The notes under the pieces are model-generated. The model had not been told where the DNA came from. It was given only the letters and a program-made list of their open reading frames with translations, and ran no database searches. The translations under genes were made by a program, and so were the position numbers. Positions 43,801-55,200 of a stretch of 64,000 nucleotides of DNA are shown here, in pieces. Origin of the DNA: Siderastrea siderea (lineage: Eukaryota > Cnidaria > Anthozoa > Scleractinia > Rhizangiidae). The DNA is taken from positions 74,942,427 to 75,006,426 of the forward strand of contig OZ034968.1 in the NCBI GenBank assembly GCA_964030785.1. Reading direction: 5' to 3'. How positions within the stretch are numbered: position 1 is the stretch's first letter; every line of letters begins with the position of its first letter.

Positions 43801-44666
43801 TCAATCAGTCACCTTGGCTCAAACAATACATTAACTTCAATACACAAAAACGTACTCAAGCAAAAAATTCATTCGAAAAAGACTTCTTCAAATTGATGAA
43901 TAACTCAGTGTTTGGTAAGACAATGGAGAATTTACGAAAACGTGTTGATGTTAGACTTATTACTGATGAAAAGAAATTATTTAAAATGACTTGCAAACCA
44001 ACTTATGTAAGTAGCAAAATATTCAATGAAAATCTGGTGGCAGTGCATAAAATCAAAGAAACGCTAACTCTAAACAGACCAGCTTATTTGGGTATGTGTA
44101 TCCTAGATCTTAGTAAGGTTTTGATGTATGACTTCCATTATAACTACATAAAAGAAAAGTATGGAGACAAAGCCAAGCTACTATTTACTGACACAGACAG
44201 TCTGACATATGAGATTGAAGCTGAAGATGTGTACCGAGACTTTTATAATGATAAAGATCAATTTGACAACAGCGACTATCCAGAAAACTCTCCGTATTTC
44301 GATATGACAAACAAGAAGGTAATTGGTAAATTCAAGGATGAGGCTTCAGGAATCCCAATTTTAGAGTTTGTTGGTTTGCGATCAAAAATGTACAGTTACA
44401 TAAAAAACAACCAAAAAGGAGGAAAAACAGCCAAAGGAATCAAAAAGAACATAATAAAGAACAACATCAAACATGAAGATTATAAAAAAGTACTATTTAA
44501 TAACAAACAAATACATCATACCATGAAAACCATACGAAGCAACAATCATCAACTCGGAAGCTATGAGCTTAATAAAGTATCACTCAGCTGCTTCGATGAT
44601 AAAAGATATATTCATAAAAATGGTGTGACAAGTTATGCTTACGGTCATAATAAAATTCCAATGTAA
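40833..44666 (+). CDS. Protein-primed DNA polymerase B (1277 aa)
   Basis: Replicative family B polymerase of the protein-primed type. The N-terminal 330 residues are Lys- and Pro-rich and then become a conserved region with a C2H2-like finger (HFCMYCLQCFSSERVLNNHK). The exonuclease motifs are YADFEAI (about residue 452), FHNLKGYDSHF (about 599) and YLKSDILLLADVF (about 759). Between Exo I and Exo II lies a Cys/His module (CHICKK to DHCHITGEYRGSAHKNCN) like endonuclease VII. Polymerase motifs are A, YLDANNLYGWAM (about 856); B, KLMNNSVFGKTMENL (about 1020); and C, FTDTDSLTYEI (about 1119), followed by GLRSKMYSY. All catalytic Asp are present. The last 40 codons lie inside the right TIR. The ATG follows ACAATAAAATAATA. 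Confidence 0.97.
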   Translation: MDLQKFPKLKAKTFMKNLGLRGFSRLEKAFSTAKNKITNILNKSTSTPTLRQPTSLSSKINVPILKPTVVTTTLKKLPNLIEKTTEKVINWLENVDKVRNDYKPVPAQRTKKLLDKPVPTPRTKIEQTDKALKGQTKSYKMSIKNNEDPLIQMQNTRKAIEHHIIALLNEMKGLKYFETLKVTFEKNLADEIVEKSAYFNSKAQIIINQMEITDSLKSSKQQILNKIAQWISEGSGWVIKSVDSHYLNIVKYKPMSGSSYIQLPSELQNSKKGLINLKNMDNECFRWCHIRHLNPQDKDPQRIKKTDKQYIEKLDYSGIEFPVNVKHFNKIEKQNEINICVFGYEKGQPFPIYVSKEKFEDHMELLLITKDENKHYILIKDFNTFMFNQTKHEHNKHFCMYCLQCFSSERVLNNHKEICIQVNGTQSIKMPEPGSKIIFSNYHKQLPAPFVIYADFEAITEKVQGCQPNSNKSYTEQYQKHTACGYGYKVVCCYDDKFSKPIKIYRGEMAIHNFMENMLDEVKYCQNVERTHFTKPLNMTEKDEESFQRAEECHICKKPYIKNDVRVRDHCHITGEYRGSAHKNCNLNFTLTNKIPVVFHNLKGYDSHFIMQEIGDIVKKNVYFDEKGKKHEMNINVIPCNMEKYMAFMLGQHLVFIDSFQFMSSSLSNLVNNLPAEAFKHTGQVFQGEELNLMIKKGVYPYDYMDSFKKFEDSILPKKEDFFSIMNNEKITDKEYQHAQNVWKIFNLKTMGEYHDLYLKSDILLLADVFENFRKTCQQYYGLDPAHYFTAPGLSWDAMLKMTKTELELMSDVDMFQFIEKGLRGGISYIANRYGKANNKYMIEYDEKIPSKYIMYLDANNLYGWAMSQYLPTGGFKWLTENNINKINLAQYNEDSNKGLILEVDLEYPKELHDLHNDYPLGVEKISLNKNMLSEYCKNIQKKFNISIGLVQKLIPTLSNKEKYVLHYRNLQLYLNLGLKLKKVHRVLEFNQSPWLKQYINFNTQKRTQAKNSFEKDFFKLMNNSVFGKTMENLRKRVDVRLITDEKKLFKMTCKPTYVSSKIFNENLVAVHKIKETLTLNRPAYLGMCILDLSKVLMYDFHYNYIKEKYGDKAKLLFTDTDSLTYEIEAEDVYRDFYNDKDQFDNSDYPENSPYFDMTNKKVIGKFKDEASGIPILEFVGLRSKMYSYIKNNQKGGKTAKGIKKNIIKNNIKHEDYKKVLFNNKQIHHTMKTIRSNNHQLGSYELNKVSLSCFDDKRYIHKNGVTSYAYGHNKIPM

Positions 44667-45033
44667 ATTTAACTGAAATATTTCAGTTAAATTTAACAAA
44701 AAAAATTTGACTGAAGAATTTCTTTAAATAGGAATTTTTGACTGGTATTATTCTTGTTTAAATTTGACTGAAGATTTTGACTAAAATGCGCTCGTACCGC
44801 CAATTATATAAACTGGGATTATTCTTGGTTAAATTTGACTGAAGAATTTCTTTAAATAGGAATTTTTGACTGGTATTATTCTTGTTTAAATTTGACTGGA
44901 AATTTGACTTAAAATTTTAAGTTAGATTTTACCAGAAATTCACCAGAAATTTAAAAATGCGCTCAAGTTAGATTTTACCAGAAATTCACCAGAAATTTAA
45001 AAATGCGCTCGTACCGCCAATTATATAACTACT
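44547..45033 (-). repeat. Polinton right terminal inverted repeat (487 bp)
   Basis: Inverted copy of 30283-30769. Its inner part encodes the polymerase C-terminus and stop codon (44664-44666). It ends ...TATATAACTACT directly before the TATGTA duplication. Confidence 0.95.
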
Positions 45034-45039
45034 TATGTA
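45034..45039. repeat. Right target site duplication of the Polinton (TATGTA)
   Basis: Exact copy of 30277-30282. The flanks join into a continuous repeat sequence (GATCGCAGTAGT, then TATGTA, then CGCAACTTTCGCAG), showing the pre-insertion site. Confidence 0.95.
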
Positions 45040-45290
45040 CGCAACTTTCGCAGTTGCTTTCGCGAAAAGAAGGCCTAAAAAAATTCAGGCTTGTACGGGA
45101 TTCGACTTCATGACCTCTGCGATACCGATGCAGCGCTCTGACTCGGTGCTAGTCATTTCGTCGGTACGTAATAAACCCGTGGAGGATGAATATGAAATAA
45201 TATCATACATTAGAACTGCGGAATATCGATTTAAATGTATAAACATCGCATTAGCGTACGCAACTTTTTGCAGTAGCGATTAAAACAAAA
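45040..45290 (-). repeat. tRNA-derived SINE-like repeat, target of the Polinton
   Basis: Read on the minus strand, 45095-45165 resembles a degenerate tRNA 5' half and arm: AGAGCGCTGCATCGGTATCG followed by CAGAGGTCATG and a GTCGAATCCCG T-arm-like box. It is preceded on plus by CGCAACTTTCGCAGTTGC. No intact tRNA fold, so not a functional tRNA gene. Confidence 0.55.
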
Positions 45291-45314
45291 TTCTTTTGTG
45301 AAATTTTCCGAGGA

Positions 45315-45435
45315 CAAAGTGGAGCCTGGAGCTGTAAAGCAAATGTTATGGAGCCCTGGAGTGTCAATTTTTCTGTCTTGGAACCCTGGAGCCCTGCATA
45401 TTCGAACCCGTAGCCCTGGAGCCCTAAACCGCTTT
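45315..45435. repeat. GAGCCCTGGA-type minisatellite
   Basis: About six diverged copies of GGAGCCTGGA or GGAGCCCTGGA in direct orientation. Confidence 0.6.
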
Positions 45436-45724
45436 GGGATCCTGGCTACTGCAAAAACTCTGCGACAAATTTTAATGCAAGCTGCTTATGAGAAATACCG
45501 GACCCGTTGCCGTGATTTGGAACGTGTGACTAAATTCCGGAATAAGTATAAGTCAAGATTTATTTCGTTTTCAAGCGTTTGTGAATTCTATTGCTTTGGT
45601 GTTGCGTACTATATTAGCCTTAGTAAGGAATAAGGAAGACATTGGCCACTCTATTGGCCTCTTCAAGTGTTTCTTTAGTTGAGCCAACACTGGCACAATT
45701 GCTGACGCTTATCCTCCTGTCTTG

Positions 45725-46109
45725 AAATTCCCGGGGGTACTCGGGTAAATTAGTGACGGGGAGTTGCAAATGAAACCAAATTTTAATACCCGAAAATAGT
45801 CTTATTAGGCTAAAACTGGACACAAAAAAATCCAGTGACCCAGAACGTAGCCTAAAAATTCCTTTTGCATGTAAGTTCATCACGTTTGTAAATGAAACTA
45901 ATTCAATTCTTTGACATAAAATTTAGAACTCTGAGGTAAGTAGGCTGTTTATTAACCCTAAATAAAGTCCTGCCAAAATCTTTCTACCCAAAATTAGTCC
46001 ACCCGAATATTTCTAACCAAAAAAAAGGCCAAACTCGCTAATTTCAAACCAAAAAAAGGTCTTCAAACCTCCCCGTCACTAATATACCTAAGTACGTCCC
46101 CTGGGCTTG
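45725..46109. repeat. Inverted-repeat element downstream of COX15
   Basis: The left end CCCGGGGGTACTCGGGTAAA, then TTAGTGACGGGGAG, is matched by an inverse at 46071-46109 (CTCCCCGTCACTAATATACC). A non-autonomous element of about 385 bp with no coding capacity. Confidence 0.6.
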
Positions 46110-46230
46110 AAAGGAACGCATCACGTTAAATTTCTGCAGCATAGCAAGGTACACTGTATTTAGGTACAAGCAAATGCAGCCCAAATTCACGATATGGCGC
46201 CTCTGCGGCTGTTTGTGGTTTAAATAGGTC

Positions 46231-49200
46231 TCATTTAGGTACAAGTGGTTTGCGGAGTTCGTTAGTAAGCCAGACACCAACGGTTAATAGCGATAGAGCC
46301 CCGGCTTGATGACAGGCCGCTAGATGGGTGGGTACATAGTACAACAGGGTGGCGATGCCGAGGCTTACCTGCATGGAAAAAAAACAGTAATGAACTTTTT
46401 GAGAAATAAGAACAATTTTTGCTGAAATTTAATATCAAGGTTGTAGAAATTCCATATCAGGAGTTCTAGATAGCATTAACGTATATCAATAGCTGTTTAC
46501 AAGTTTCACGTTATTGGATATACGTAGAAAAAGCAACAAATACCTAAATAGATCACATTTGGTAACCTGCGACTATGGTAAGGCTACATTTATTTTTCAG
46601 CAATGCTTAAGTTTAGAGGTTTGGAGAACGGAAACTCGGCGCTAAACAACAAAAAAAAAATTGGAAAATCCTTACAAAACTGAAAGAGCGCGAAAGAAAC
46701 AGGTCGACGAATAAAAAGTTTGCTCAGTTATTTCGTAAAGGCAGGTAGCTTTGAATTGATTCAAGACTTCTTATCTTTCTTTTTCTATTTAAGTAAATAA
46801 AAGGGTAAATCAAGCAAGCAGAAAGTAATGCAACAACTCCTTCAGCGGTTTTCCAAAAATCGCTAAAAATATTTGTTGTCGCAGAAAATAGAACCCTTTA
46901 AGGGGTAATATCATGGCTGTCAAAATATCAAAAATGTGCAAAATTTATATCCAAGTACCTTGCTTACACACCAAATGTTTCTAGACTAACAAGGAGACAA
47001 TATCGAGTAAATTTTTAAGGAGACAACAAGCCACAATCAGTTTTCAACGATTTTGCAGGAGACACAAATCAAGAACTTGAAAACGTCGGCCGACGTTTAC
47101 AAGTTGGAAGCCATTTCGCTCCTGGCCACTGATAGAACTCATTGGACCATTAGGTTTAAGCTTCTATCCAAGCAGATGTGTTTTTTAGCTTTGTTTTTTG
47201 AACTTCCCTTAAAGGTAGGCTCCGTTCGGAAAAAAACACTTTTTGAGTGGCCATTGAATAAAGTTTCTAATAACTACATTGTACATGACTAATTCTCCGT
47301 GCTACAAACTATTTACAAAACCCGGAAATTAGTTACTTCCATCCCAGAGAAATGACTATGTGGAGTGGAATCTTTTCGTCGTTTGCTGCCTTTTCTTCAC
47401 TCTTCACACTCTGATGCGACTGATTAATGAGGTAAAGTCTAAGCATGACCTGGTGTGACATATAGCACATGACATGGAGCGTGACGTTCATTAGATTTTT
47501 AATAACTTTAAGGTGTTTCGATACAGTTTTTTGGGGACCATACCTGACTTTTTGAATCGGCTCTTAGACAGTCTTCTCCTTGTCAGATCAACGTGAAATT
47601 TGCAACACTCATTCGTTTTGGATTGAACTTTAGCGTGGTTTACATTTTGTGAAAATCGATATTTCCATGACAACGATAAACAAAAATGCTCGAAAACAAT
47701 AAAATTGAAATTTTGCACGATCCAGATTTCACGTTGAAAAGCAAATACCAAGCTCTTAAACTGTGGTGTATGGCAAACAAAATATACAAGAACAAAAAAA
47801 TTCTGTATGTTTGTTTTGAAGTAAATCGCAAAAACATTTTCAACCTTAGTTTTTGCATAGTAATAGTAAATGCACGGAAAAATAATCAATGCTGTGATGA
47901 AATGGCTAGAAAATACTGTTAAAATGTGCCTTTTTCTTACCATTTAACACCTAAAAAGTTTTGTTGAAACTGGTGTTCGCGATCTCAAGAACGAATTGTT
48001 TTTCCAAGGTCATTCGCGTAATCATTTTGTGGTAATTTTTGAATTTGAGCGCTTTTGCGAAAATCTTAAGAACGGCTCGATAGATTTTCTTAAAACATTA
48101 AACACGCGTGCTTGACGATGTGACGAATTCTAGTATTGAGTCTTATTAACATTGATTCACTGGAACACTTTTAAATTTAACGTTAAAGAGGACGTATGAA
48201 CCGACGGAAAAGCTTGCGTTACAAATTCACAGTTGGTAATTAAGTGCTAATATATTCAAAGTTATGCGTGATTCATTGCTTCGTGATTTTTATCTGGTTT
48301 CTTTGTTCTTTGTTGCACTGAAGATTACAGCGGAAAGCAAAAATCACGGGGGAATGCATTGCGCATTACTTTGAATATATTAGCATTTTCTTGCCAACTG
48401 TGAATATGTAACGCAAGCTTTTCGGTCGGTTCATACGTCTTGTTTAACGTTAAATCTAAAAGTGTTCCAGTGAATCAATGTTAATAAGACTCAACACTAA
48501 AACTGGTTACACCGTCAAGCACGCGTGTTTAATGTTTTAAGAAAATCTACCGAGCCGTTCTTAAGATTTTCGCAAAAGCGCTCAAATTCAAAAATTACCA
48601 CAAAATGATTACGCGAATGACCTTAGAAAAACAATTCGTTCTCGAGATCGCGAACACCAGTTTCAACTAAACGTTTTAGACGTGAAATAGTAAGAAAATG
48701 ACACATTTTAGCAGTATTTTCTAGCCATTTCATCACAGCATTGATTATTTTTCCGTGCATTTACTATTACTATGCAAAAACTAAGGTTGAAAATGTTTTT
48801 GCAATTTACTTCAAAACAAACATACAGAATTTTTTTGTTCTTGTATATTTTGTTTGCCATACACCACAGTTTAAGAGGTTGGTATTTGCTTTTCAACGTG
48901 AAATCTGGATCGCGCAAAATTTCAATTTTATTGTTTTCGAGCATTTTTGTTTATCGTTGTCATGGAAATATCGATTTTCACAAAATGTAAACTACGCTAA
49001 AGTTCAATCCAAAACCAACGAGTGTTGCAAATTTCACGTCGATCTGACAAGGAGAAGACTGTCTAAGAGCCGATTCAAAAAGTTAGGTATGGTCCCCAAA
49101 AAACTGTATCGAAACACCTTAATACTACACCTGAGCGACTGACACCCCCAGCAAACAATTCAACGCTAAGTTGGCTCTTCCCGGCAGCGTTAGAGGCCTT

Positions 49201-52200
49201 GCAAGAAAAAACAAGATGGCGATGGATGATACTGTGGCGGAACCCTGCAAAAAATGCGCTTCAGTAAATCAATGTTTAACATTCAACTACTTTCCCCTTC
49301 AGTCCATTAGTGTTAAATTTATCAATCTTGTTTGTACTAGTTAAAGAACAGCTAACTCTTTCGGGCAAATTGTTGCTGAATGGTTTTTATATAAGCAGTC
49401 AGGTCCACTGATTTTGCAACTGGTGTCACAGCAGACATGAAACCACAACTCACAAGAATGACAATAAACGACTTAAGTTTCCAGCAAATGTCACAGTAAG
49501 TACCATGTGAAATACAAAAACCATTTAAACTAATTGTTATTTGCAATCACGCCTTGCTTAACTACCTGCAGATAGGACGTGGGGTGAAAGTGAAAATTCT
49601 CAGGACTTAACACTCACCCGCACGATCATACTTCACTGACTTACTAATTAGTATCCTGGTAAAGCTAGTGAATAATTAAACTACTCACGAGAATTCTGTG
49701 AACAAACTGTGTCGTCGTTGGATTTTCAAAGAAATTTTTCCACTTTGGTTCCAGAGCAAACAAGTCACTTGGAATCCACCGATCAGCAAACTTGGGATAA
49801 GAGTTATATACTAGACCAGCATCTAGACCAGCAACAAAAGCACCTGAGGGGAGAGGAGTCAGGTTCACAATTAACACAACAACCTGATAAAGTACACTGA
49901 CATTACACTGACTATTTTAACTAGGAACCCTTTCAAGGGTGGTGTGTAGTTTTCCAGATTTAGCTTACCAGAAACAGCAGTAAATCCTATGAAACCTTTG
50001 CAAGTATGGGCAAACATTCTGATTTTTCTCAGCTGTGGTGTCATAACATACTAGAACAAAACAAGATATAATTTTAAAAACCTTACACCATGCAACAAAT
50101 TATTCAAGTGCAGCATGGTGGTAAAGAAGGGGATTCAAAAGATTAATTAAAAATAAGAAAATTCAACTAAGCAAGTTCCTTATAAGCAAAGGTTTCGTTA
50201 TACAAAAACAAGTAAAAAACAACGCTGGTAAAATCGAACGACGTTTCGGTGTCGTCATGACGCCATTTTCAAGTACAAAAATGATTCGAATGAACTGTCA
50301 GGAATAGTATAAGGAGATTAACATAAATAATTAATGCAGAGTCACCCAAGTAGTTTAGCTTGAATTGAGTCCGATTGGACATTGAGAGATGGTGTCAATT
50401 CTCTAATTAGCAACATTTCGTGCACTAAATAATCGAACTTATTTCGACACTTCTTTTGGACGTAAAACTGTTTGTCAAGGTCTTTCGGGACAATACAGTG
50501 TTTGTTGCTATAGTGCCTGCCAATAGAAGATGATTGGTTTTTGTGCTCCTTGGTGCGCTGGTGCAAGTGCCTGAGTGTGTACCCTACATAACTTGCATTG
50601 CACAAGTCACATTGAAATTTGTAAACTACACACTGCTGGTTAACAATAGGCTGTTTTTTCTCCTGCACTTTAAGTTCCTGTTGGATCTTGTTGCTAACAA
50701 AAACAGGTTGAATGACTGATCTACTGAAGAAACTCTTGATCTCTTCAGTGGTGATCCACTGAAGATACTCTTGAGTGTGAAAGCAAAGTGCCTTCATTTT
50801 ACAAGAGATACGTCTAATGACCCTAATGACCCTAATGCCAGACACAACATCAGTGGCTACTTTTCTTCAGGTCCTCAACAATTGTCACTCTTCAGTGAAG
50901 TTCACCATGGAAACAGTGAGCAATGGTGTGCTTCCTTGGTATGCAGCTACTGAACAGAGCCCCTCAAATCGAGACCAAGGTTTACATAAAACCTACGAAC
51001 CACTACCACTACCACTACCACTACCAGAGCAATGTTGATATGCGCTATAAACAAGGGCTGTTGAAAACCATGCTTGATTGTGCCTATCGCTTACCGTCTT
51101 GTTGGTCGTATTTTGCTGAAGAATGTGTCCGATTGAGAGTAATCTTCCTGTGGCTGAAATATCCGCAGCAACTTATCAATACTACCTTGATCGGGATTTT
51201 TGTTGCTTCAAAGACCAGCAACCAATACCTGCCCCTGGAGAAGCTACTCGAAGCTACTGACAGCTGGGCAATGAACATTGATCGTGGACTCGTCAATGCT
51301 GTTGTTTTCTTAGACTTAAAAAAAGCTTTCGATACTGTCGATCATAATATCTTATTAAAGAAACTGCAATATTATGGAATACGTGGTTCCTGTCATGAAT
51401 GGTTTACTTCGTACCTAAACAATCATACCCAAACTTGCCAAATTAACTGCTCTGTGTCAACCCCAAAATTAGTTAAATGTGGTGTCCCCCAGGGAACAAT
51501 TCTAGGACCTTTACTTTTTCTTTTGTATATTAATGACCTGCCAAATTTGCTTGTATTTTTCACAACCTAGAATGTATGTAGACGATACCAGTTTAATTTA
51601 CCTTTGCCAGTACAGATTTAAATCGCATGAGTGGAACAGCCTATCCCATGATCTACAATCTGCAGCGTCTTTAAATGATTTTAAATGTAAACTGCATCAC
51701 CACAGTTTTGAATGAGTTCAATACGCTCCACACAGCATCCTTGAAAAGCAGCTTTAGTATGTAATGAGTTGTAATTTTGCTTAATTATTAGTTAGTTCAG
51801 TTAGGTATAATAGATCTTTATTTTATCTATTTATTTATTTTAACTGTATGCTGAAGGATATTTTACCGTGTCTAAATGAAGTTATCTTATCTTTAGGTTT
51901 TGGCAGACTTTGTGTGCAAACAACTCAAAGACCTCAGCCAGAAGACTCACACAGTCATTCAACCTGTTTTTGTTAGCAACAAAATCCAATAGGAACTTTA
52001 AGTGCAGGAGAAAAAACCGCCTATTGTAAACCAAAAGTGTGTGGTTTACAAATTTCAATGTGACTTGTGCGATGCAAGTTATGTAGGGTACACACTCAGC
52101 ACATCAAGGAGCACAAAAACCAATCATCTTCTATTGGCAGGCACTATATGGTGCAAACACTGTATTGTCCCGAAGGACAAAAGTTTCTCGTCCAAAAGAA

Positions 52201-55200
52201 TTAGAGAATTGACACCATCTCTCAATGTCCAATTGAACTCAATTCTAGCTAAACTATTTGGGTGACTCTGCATTAATTATTTATGTTAATCTCCAGCTAC
52301 ATAACTATTCCTGACAGTTTATTCGAATCCTTTTTGAACTTGAAAATGGTGTCATGACGACACCGGAACGTTGTTCGATTTTACCAGCATTGATTTTTAC
52401 TTGTTTTTGTATAACTACCGGTGAGCAAGTTGAAATGTTTTTATTTGATTAGCTTAACATACATTGTACACTGTTTCTGTGTCTTTAGTGGATTGCTTTT
52501 CGTTCTGTACCCATGCAACCTCGTCTAACCATATGTTAAGAAACCCCAAAATTGCATTTTATTTTTGAAGTCAAGAAATTGTGCAGTGAATTACGCTATC
52601 TTTAATCTACTCGTCATTTGCGCGAGCATTGCAGAAAGTTGCGCGTTTGGCTCCGAAATAAGGCAGTGAAATCTAGACACTCTTTATTACAAGTGGAAAG
52701 CACACTGGATTGCTTCCAATAATTTTCTAATATTTTCTGTTTGAAATTATTATGTTCCAGTGAACCACAGTGCCTATCTGCAATAAGAGCCACACAATGA
52801 AACATGAACTGTGCTGTACACATGTACCTTTGAACTACAGTGCCTATCTGTAATGAAGGCCACACAATGTAACATGAGCTATACTGCACACATGTACCTT
52901 TGGTCGAGGAATGAACTGACATAGAGCACACCATATCAGACCAGCATATAGAAGGAAGGCCAGTGTAAGATGAGCTGCAAGTCGATATTGACTAACACGG
53001 GGAATCTCTGTCTTGCTGATTTTTTCTTCATCAAGACCACTCTTTACCATGTACCAACCTAACAAACCCTTAAAGCCACATAATAATTTGTTAACAAATG
53101 ATGAAAGCACCCACTGCCTGGTGAAAGAGGAGCATACATGTTTTTTTTAATTAAACAGAAAGGAGGTAACGGTGGGGGGGGGGGGGGGGGGGGCACAAAC
53201 TAGGGTAAGAAATTCCCACTTCATGTATAAATTCCTTGGACTTCACTCTTGTTCCCTCTTGTTACTGTCCCCTTTTGTGAGATGGCCCCAACCTGTTTCC
53301 CAACACCTGGTGCAGTGAAAGTGAAAATTATAAAAAAAAAATAGTTGGTAAAATACCTGACACATTATCAAAGCTCCAAACACTCCAACTCTGATCTTCA
53401 ATCCTTTATTAAAGTAGCCTTTGTACCAGAAGTATGCAGCAGGAAGATAAAACACGGCACCAACTAAGCGACCCCACATCCTGTGAGCATACTCCATATA
53501 CCATATCCATTTAAACTCTGACAGGGTGATGCCTTGATTGGCACTTGTTGACAGAAGAAGATTAAAACAGTAAAAAGAGCTTCACCTCTGTTCTTTCCAA
53601 AATGTGCTGCCAGCTGAAAATTTGCTGCATACAGCAGATTACTTTGCTGCTTGCTCGCTGGACTTTCCGCAGGATCTCCCTAGCAGGCAAGGGAACTTGG
53701 CCCTGTTATGCTACCTTGTAAGACAAGGGCCAGCAAGTGGCCAAGTGCATTACAATAGAGATCCTGGGGCCAAGCAGCTGTGATTTAGCCAAGAGAGATG
53801 TCAGCCATACACAAGAGACAAATGAATTCAGAAAAGGAATGCGACACTATTCAGTACGTCAGTCTTTCAGCCAATCAGTTCAGTCAGTCTGTCAGTCACA
53901 CTGGATTTATCAACTAAGTTGATCAGGTTAATTGGACACCATAAAAAGATTCAAAGCTGATGTTCGAGCATTATCCCTTCATTCTGATGAAGGGCTAACA
54001 CCAGAAATGTCAGCTTTTAATCTTTTTATGGTAGCCAATTTACCTTATCATCCAAAGTTTTGAGTTTCATTTCCCCACCGATGCAACACCAGTTTAGAAA
54101 CTAACCCCTTGTTTGTCAGTCAGTCAGTCGGTCAGTCTGAGCCAGTCAGTCAGTCAGACAGACACTTATTGAGTCAGTCAGTCAGTCAGTCAGTCAGACA
54201 GTCATTTAGTCAGTCAGTCAGTCAGTCAGACAGTCAGCCAGCCAGCCAGCCAGCCAGCCAGTCAAAAATAGTCTGTCAGTCGGTCGGTCAGACAGAGCTT
54301 TGAGAATTGTCCATCTCAGAATGTGTTGATCAATTGAAAGATAACTATATGACTGATGTATTGTGCTCACAGACTGTAATCATTAAAACTTAAACTTACT
54401 ACTTGTATTCAGGATATTTCTGGTATCTCTCAAACTCCCTCTCCCATTCTTCTTGAGTTCTTGGTGGTTTCATTCCTTTGATGAGATGCCAGTCAACCAT
54501 TGACAGACCAGACTCAGTGAGGCGAGTCACTCCACCCAGGACCACAGAGCCTATCACCATACCAGCACAACCAGCTAACCAGAAGCCTGACAAGTTAATG
54601 AGAGTAGAAAAGGGGAGTAATGCTTACCATTTACATTTAAAATATCAACTCTTTGCTTCTGTCAATGTCTGCTGGGAAAAAAGGACCTGATGACAGGTTC
54701 CCTAGTAGAAATCCTGTTCCTGATCATATAGTTGGTTCCTGTAGGATCCTGCCCAGGATTCATAACTGGTGGTAATCAAGATTGATAAGATTCTACAGCT
54801 AGGAACCAAGTTAAGATCTTGCAGTGTGTAATAAGATCATTACCTAGAATCCGGCACAAGATCCTATAAGATCCTAAACAGGACATTTTTATAGGATACT
54901 TAATACCAGGATCTTAGGGTAAGGATCCTATCTGATCCTGTACATGAATTCTACCAGGGTAATTATAGATGGTAACATTTCAAGTTACCTGTTATTTTAG
55001 TTCCTTGCGGTGATAACTCGGCTGTTGTTGATATTGCTGAAGCCTCAGTAGTAAGGAACTTTCGGCATTTCCTTGCCAAGCTTGAGAACTTTGTCTGGCG
55101 CTAAAGCAGGGTTAATTGCATGTACATGTACACATTAGAAAATTGAAGTTGATTAGAGTGAAAATATAAGGGTTTAGCTTATAACAAAAGATTTTACTCA

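Larger units (their letters stand above)
30283..45033. mobile_element. Complete Polinton/Maverick element, 14,751 bp
   Basis: Self-synthesising DNA transposon of the virus-like Polinton class. Seen directly: 487-bp terminal inverted repeats starting AGTAGTTATATAATTGGCGG, a perfect 6-bp target duplication, and a full gene set (polymerase B, chromodomain integrase, adenain-like protease, packaging ATPase, major and minor capsid proteins, phospholipase A2, fibre-like protein). Two genes read left (31236-33584); the others read right (33738-44666). No gene carries an internal stop. The only irregularities are three -1 overlaps that carry slippery heptamers. The apparently identical TIRs and exact duplication point to a recent insertion. 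It sits between a dead LINE and the 3' end of COX15, inside an older repeat. The base composition is clearly AT-richer than the nearby exons. Confidence 0.96.

Noticed and set aside
45095..45165. Functional tRNA gene
   Set aside because: The anticodon and acceptor arms do not fold; only tRNA-like boxes remain, as in a SINE.
47491..49142. Paired open frames of 78 and 133-150 codons that look conserved because they occur twice
   Set aside because: They are mirror images from the arms of one palindromic element, not independent genes; no family resemblance.
49352..49546. Minus-strand frame between COX15 exons 8 and 9 as a coding exon
   Set aside because: It does not match COX15; the correct exon is 49131-49244, which joins in phase to both neighbours.
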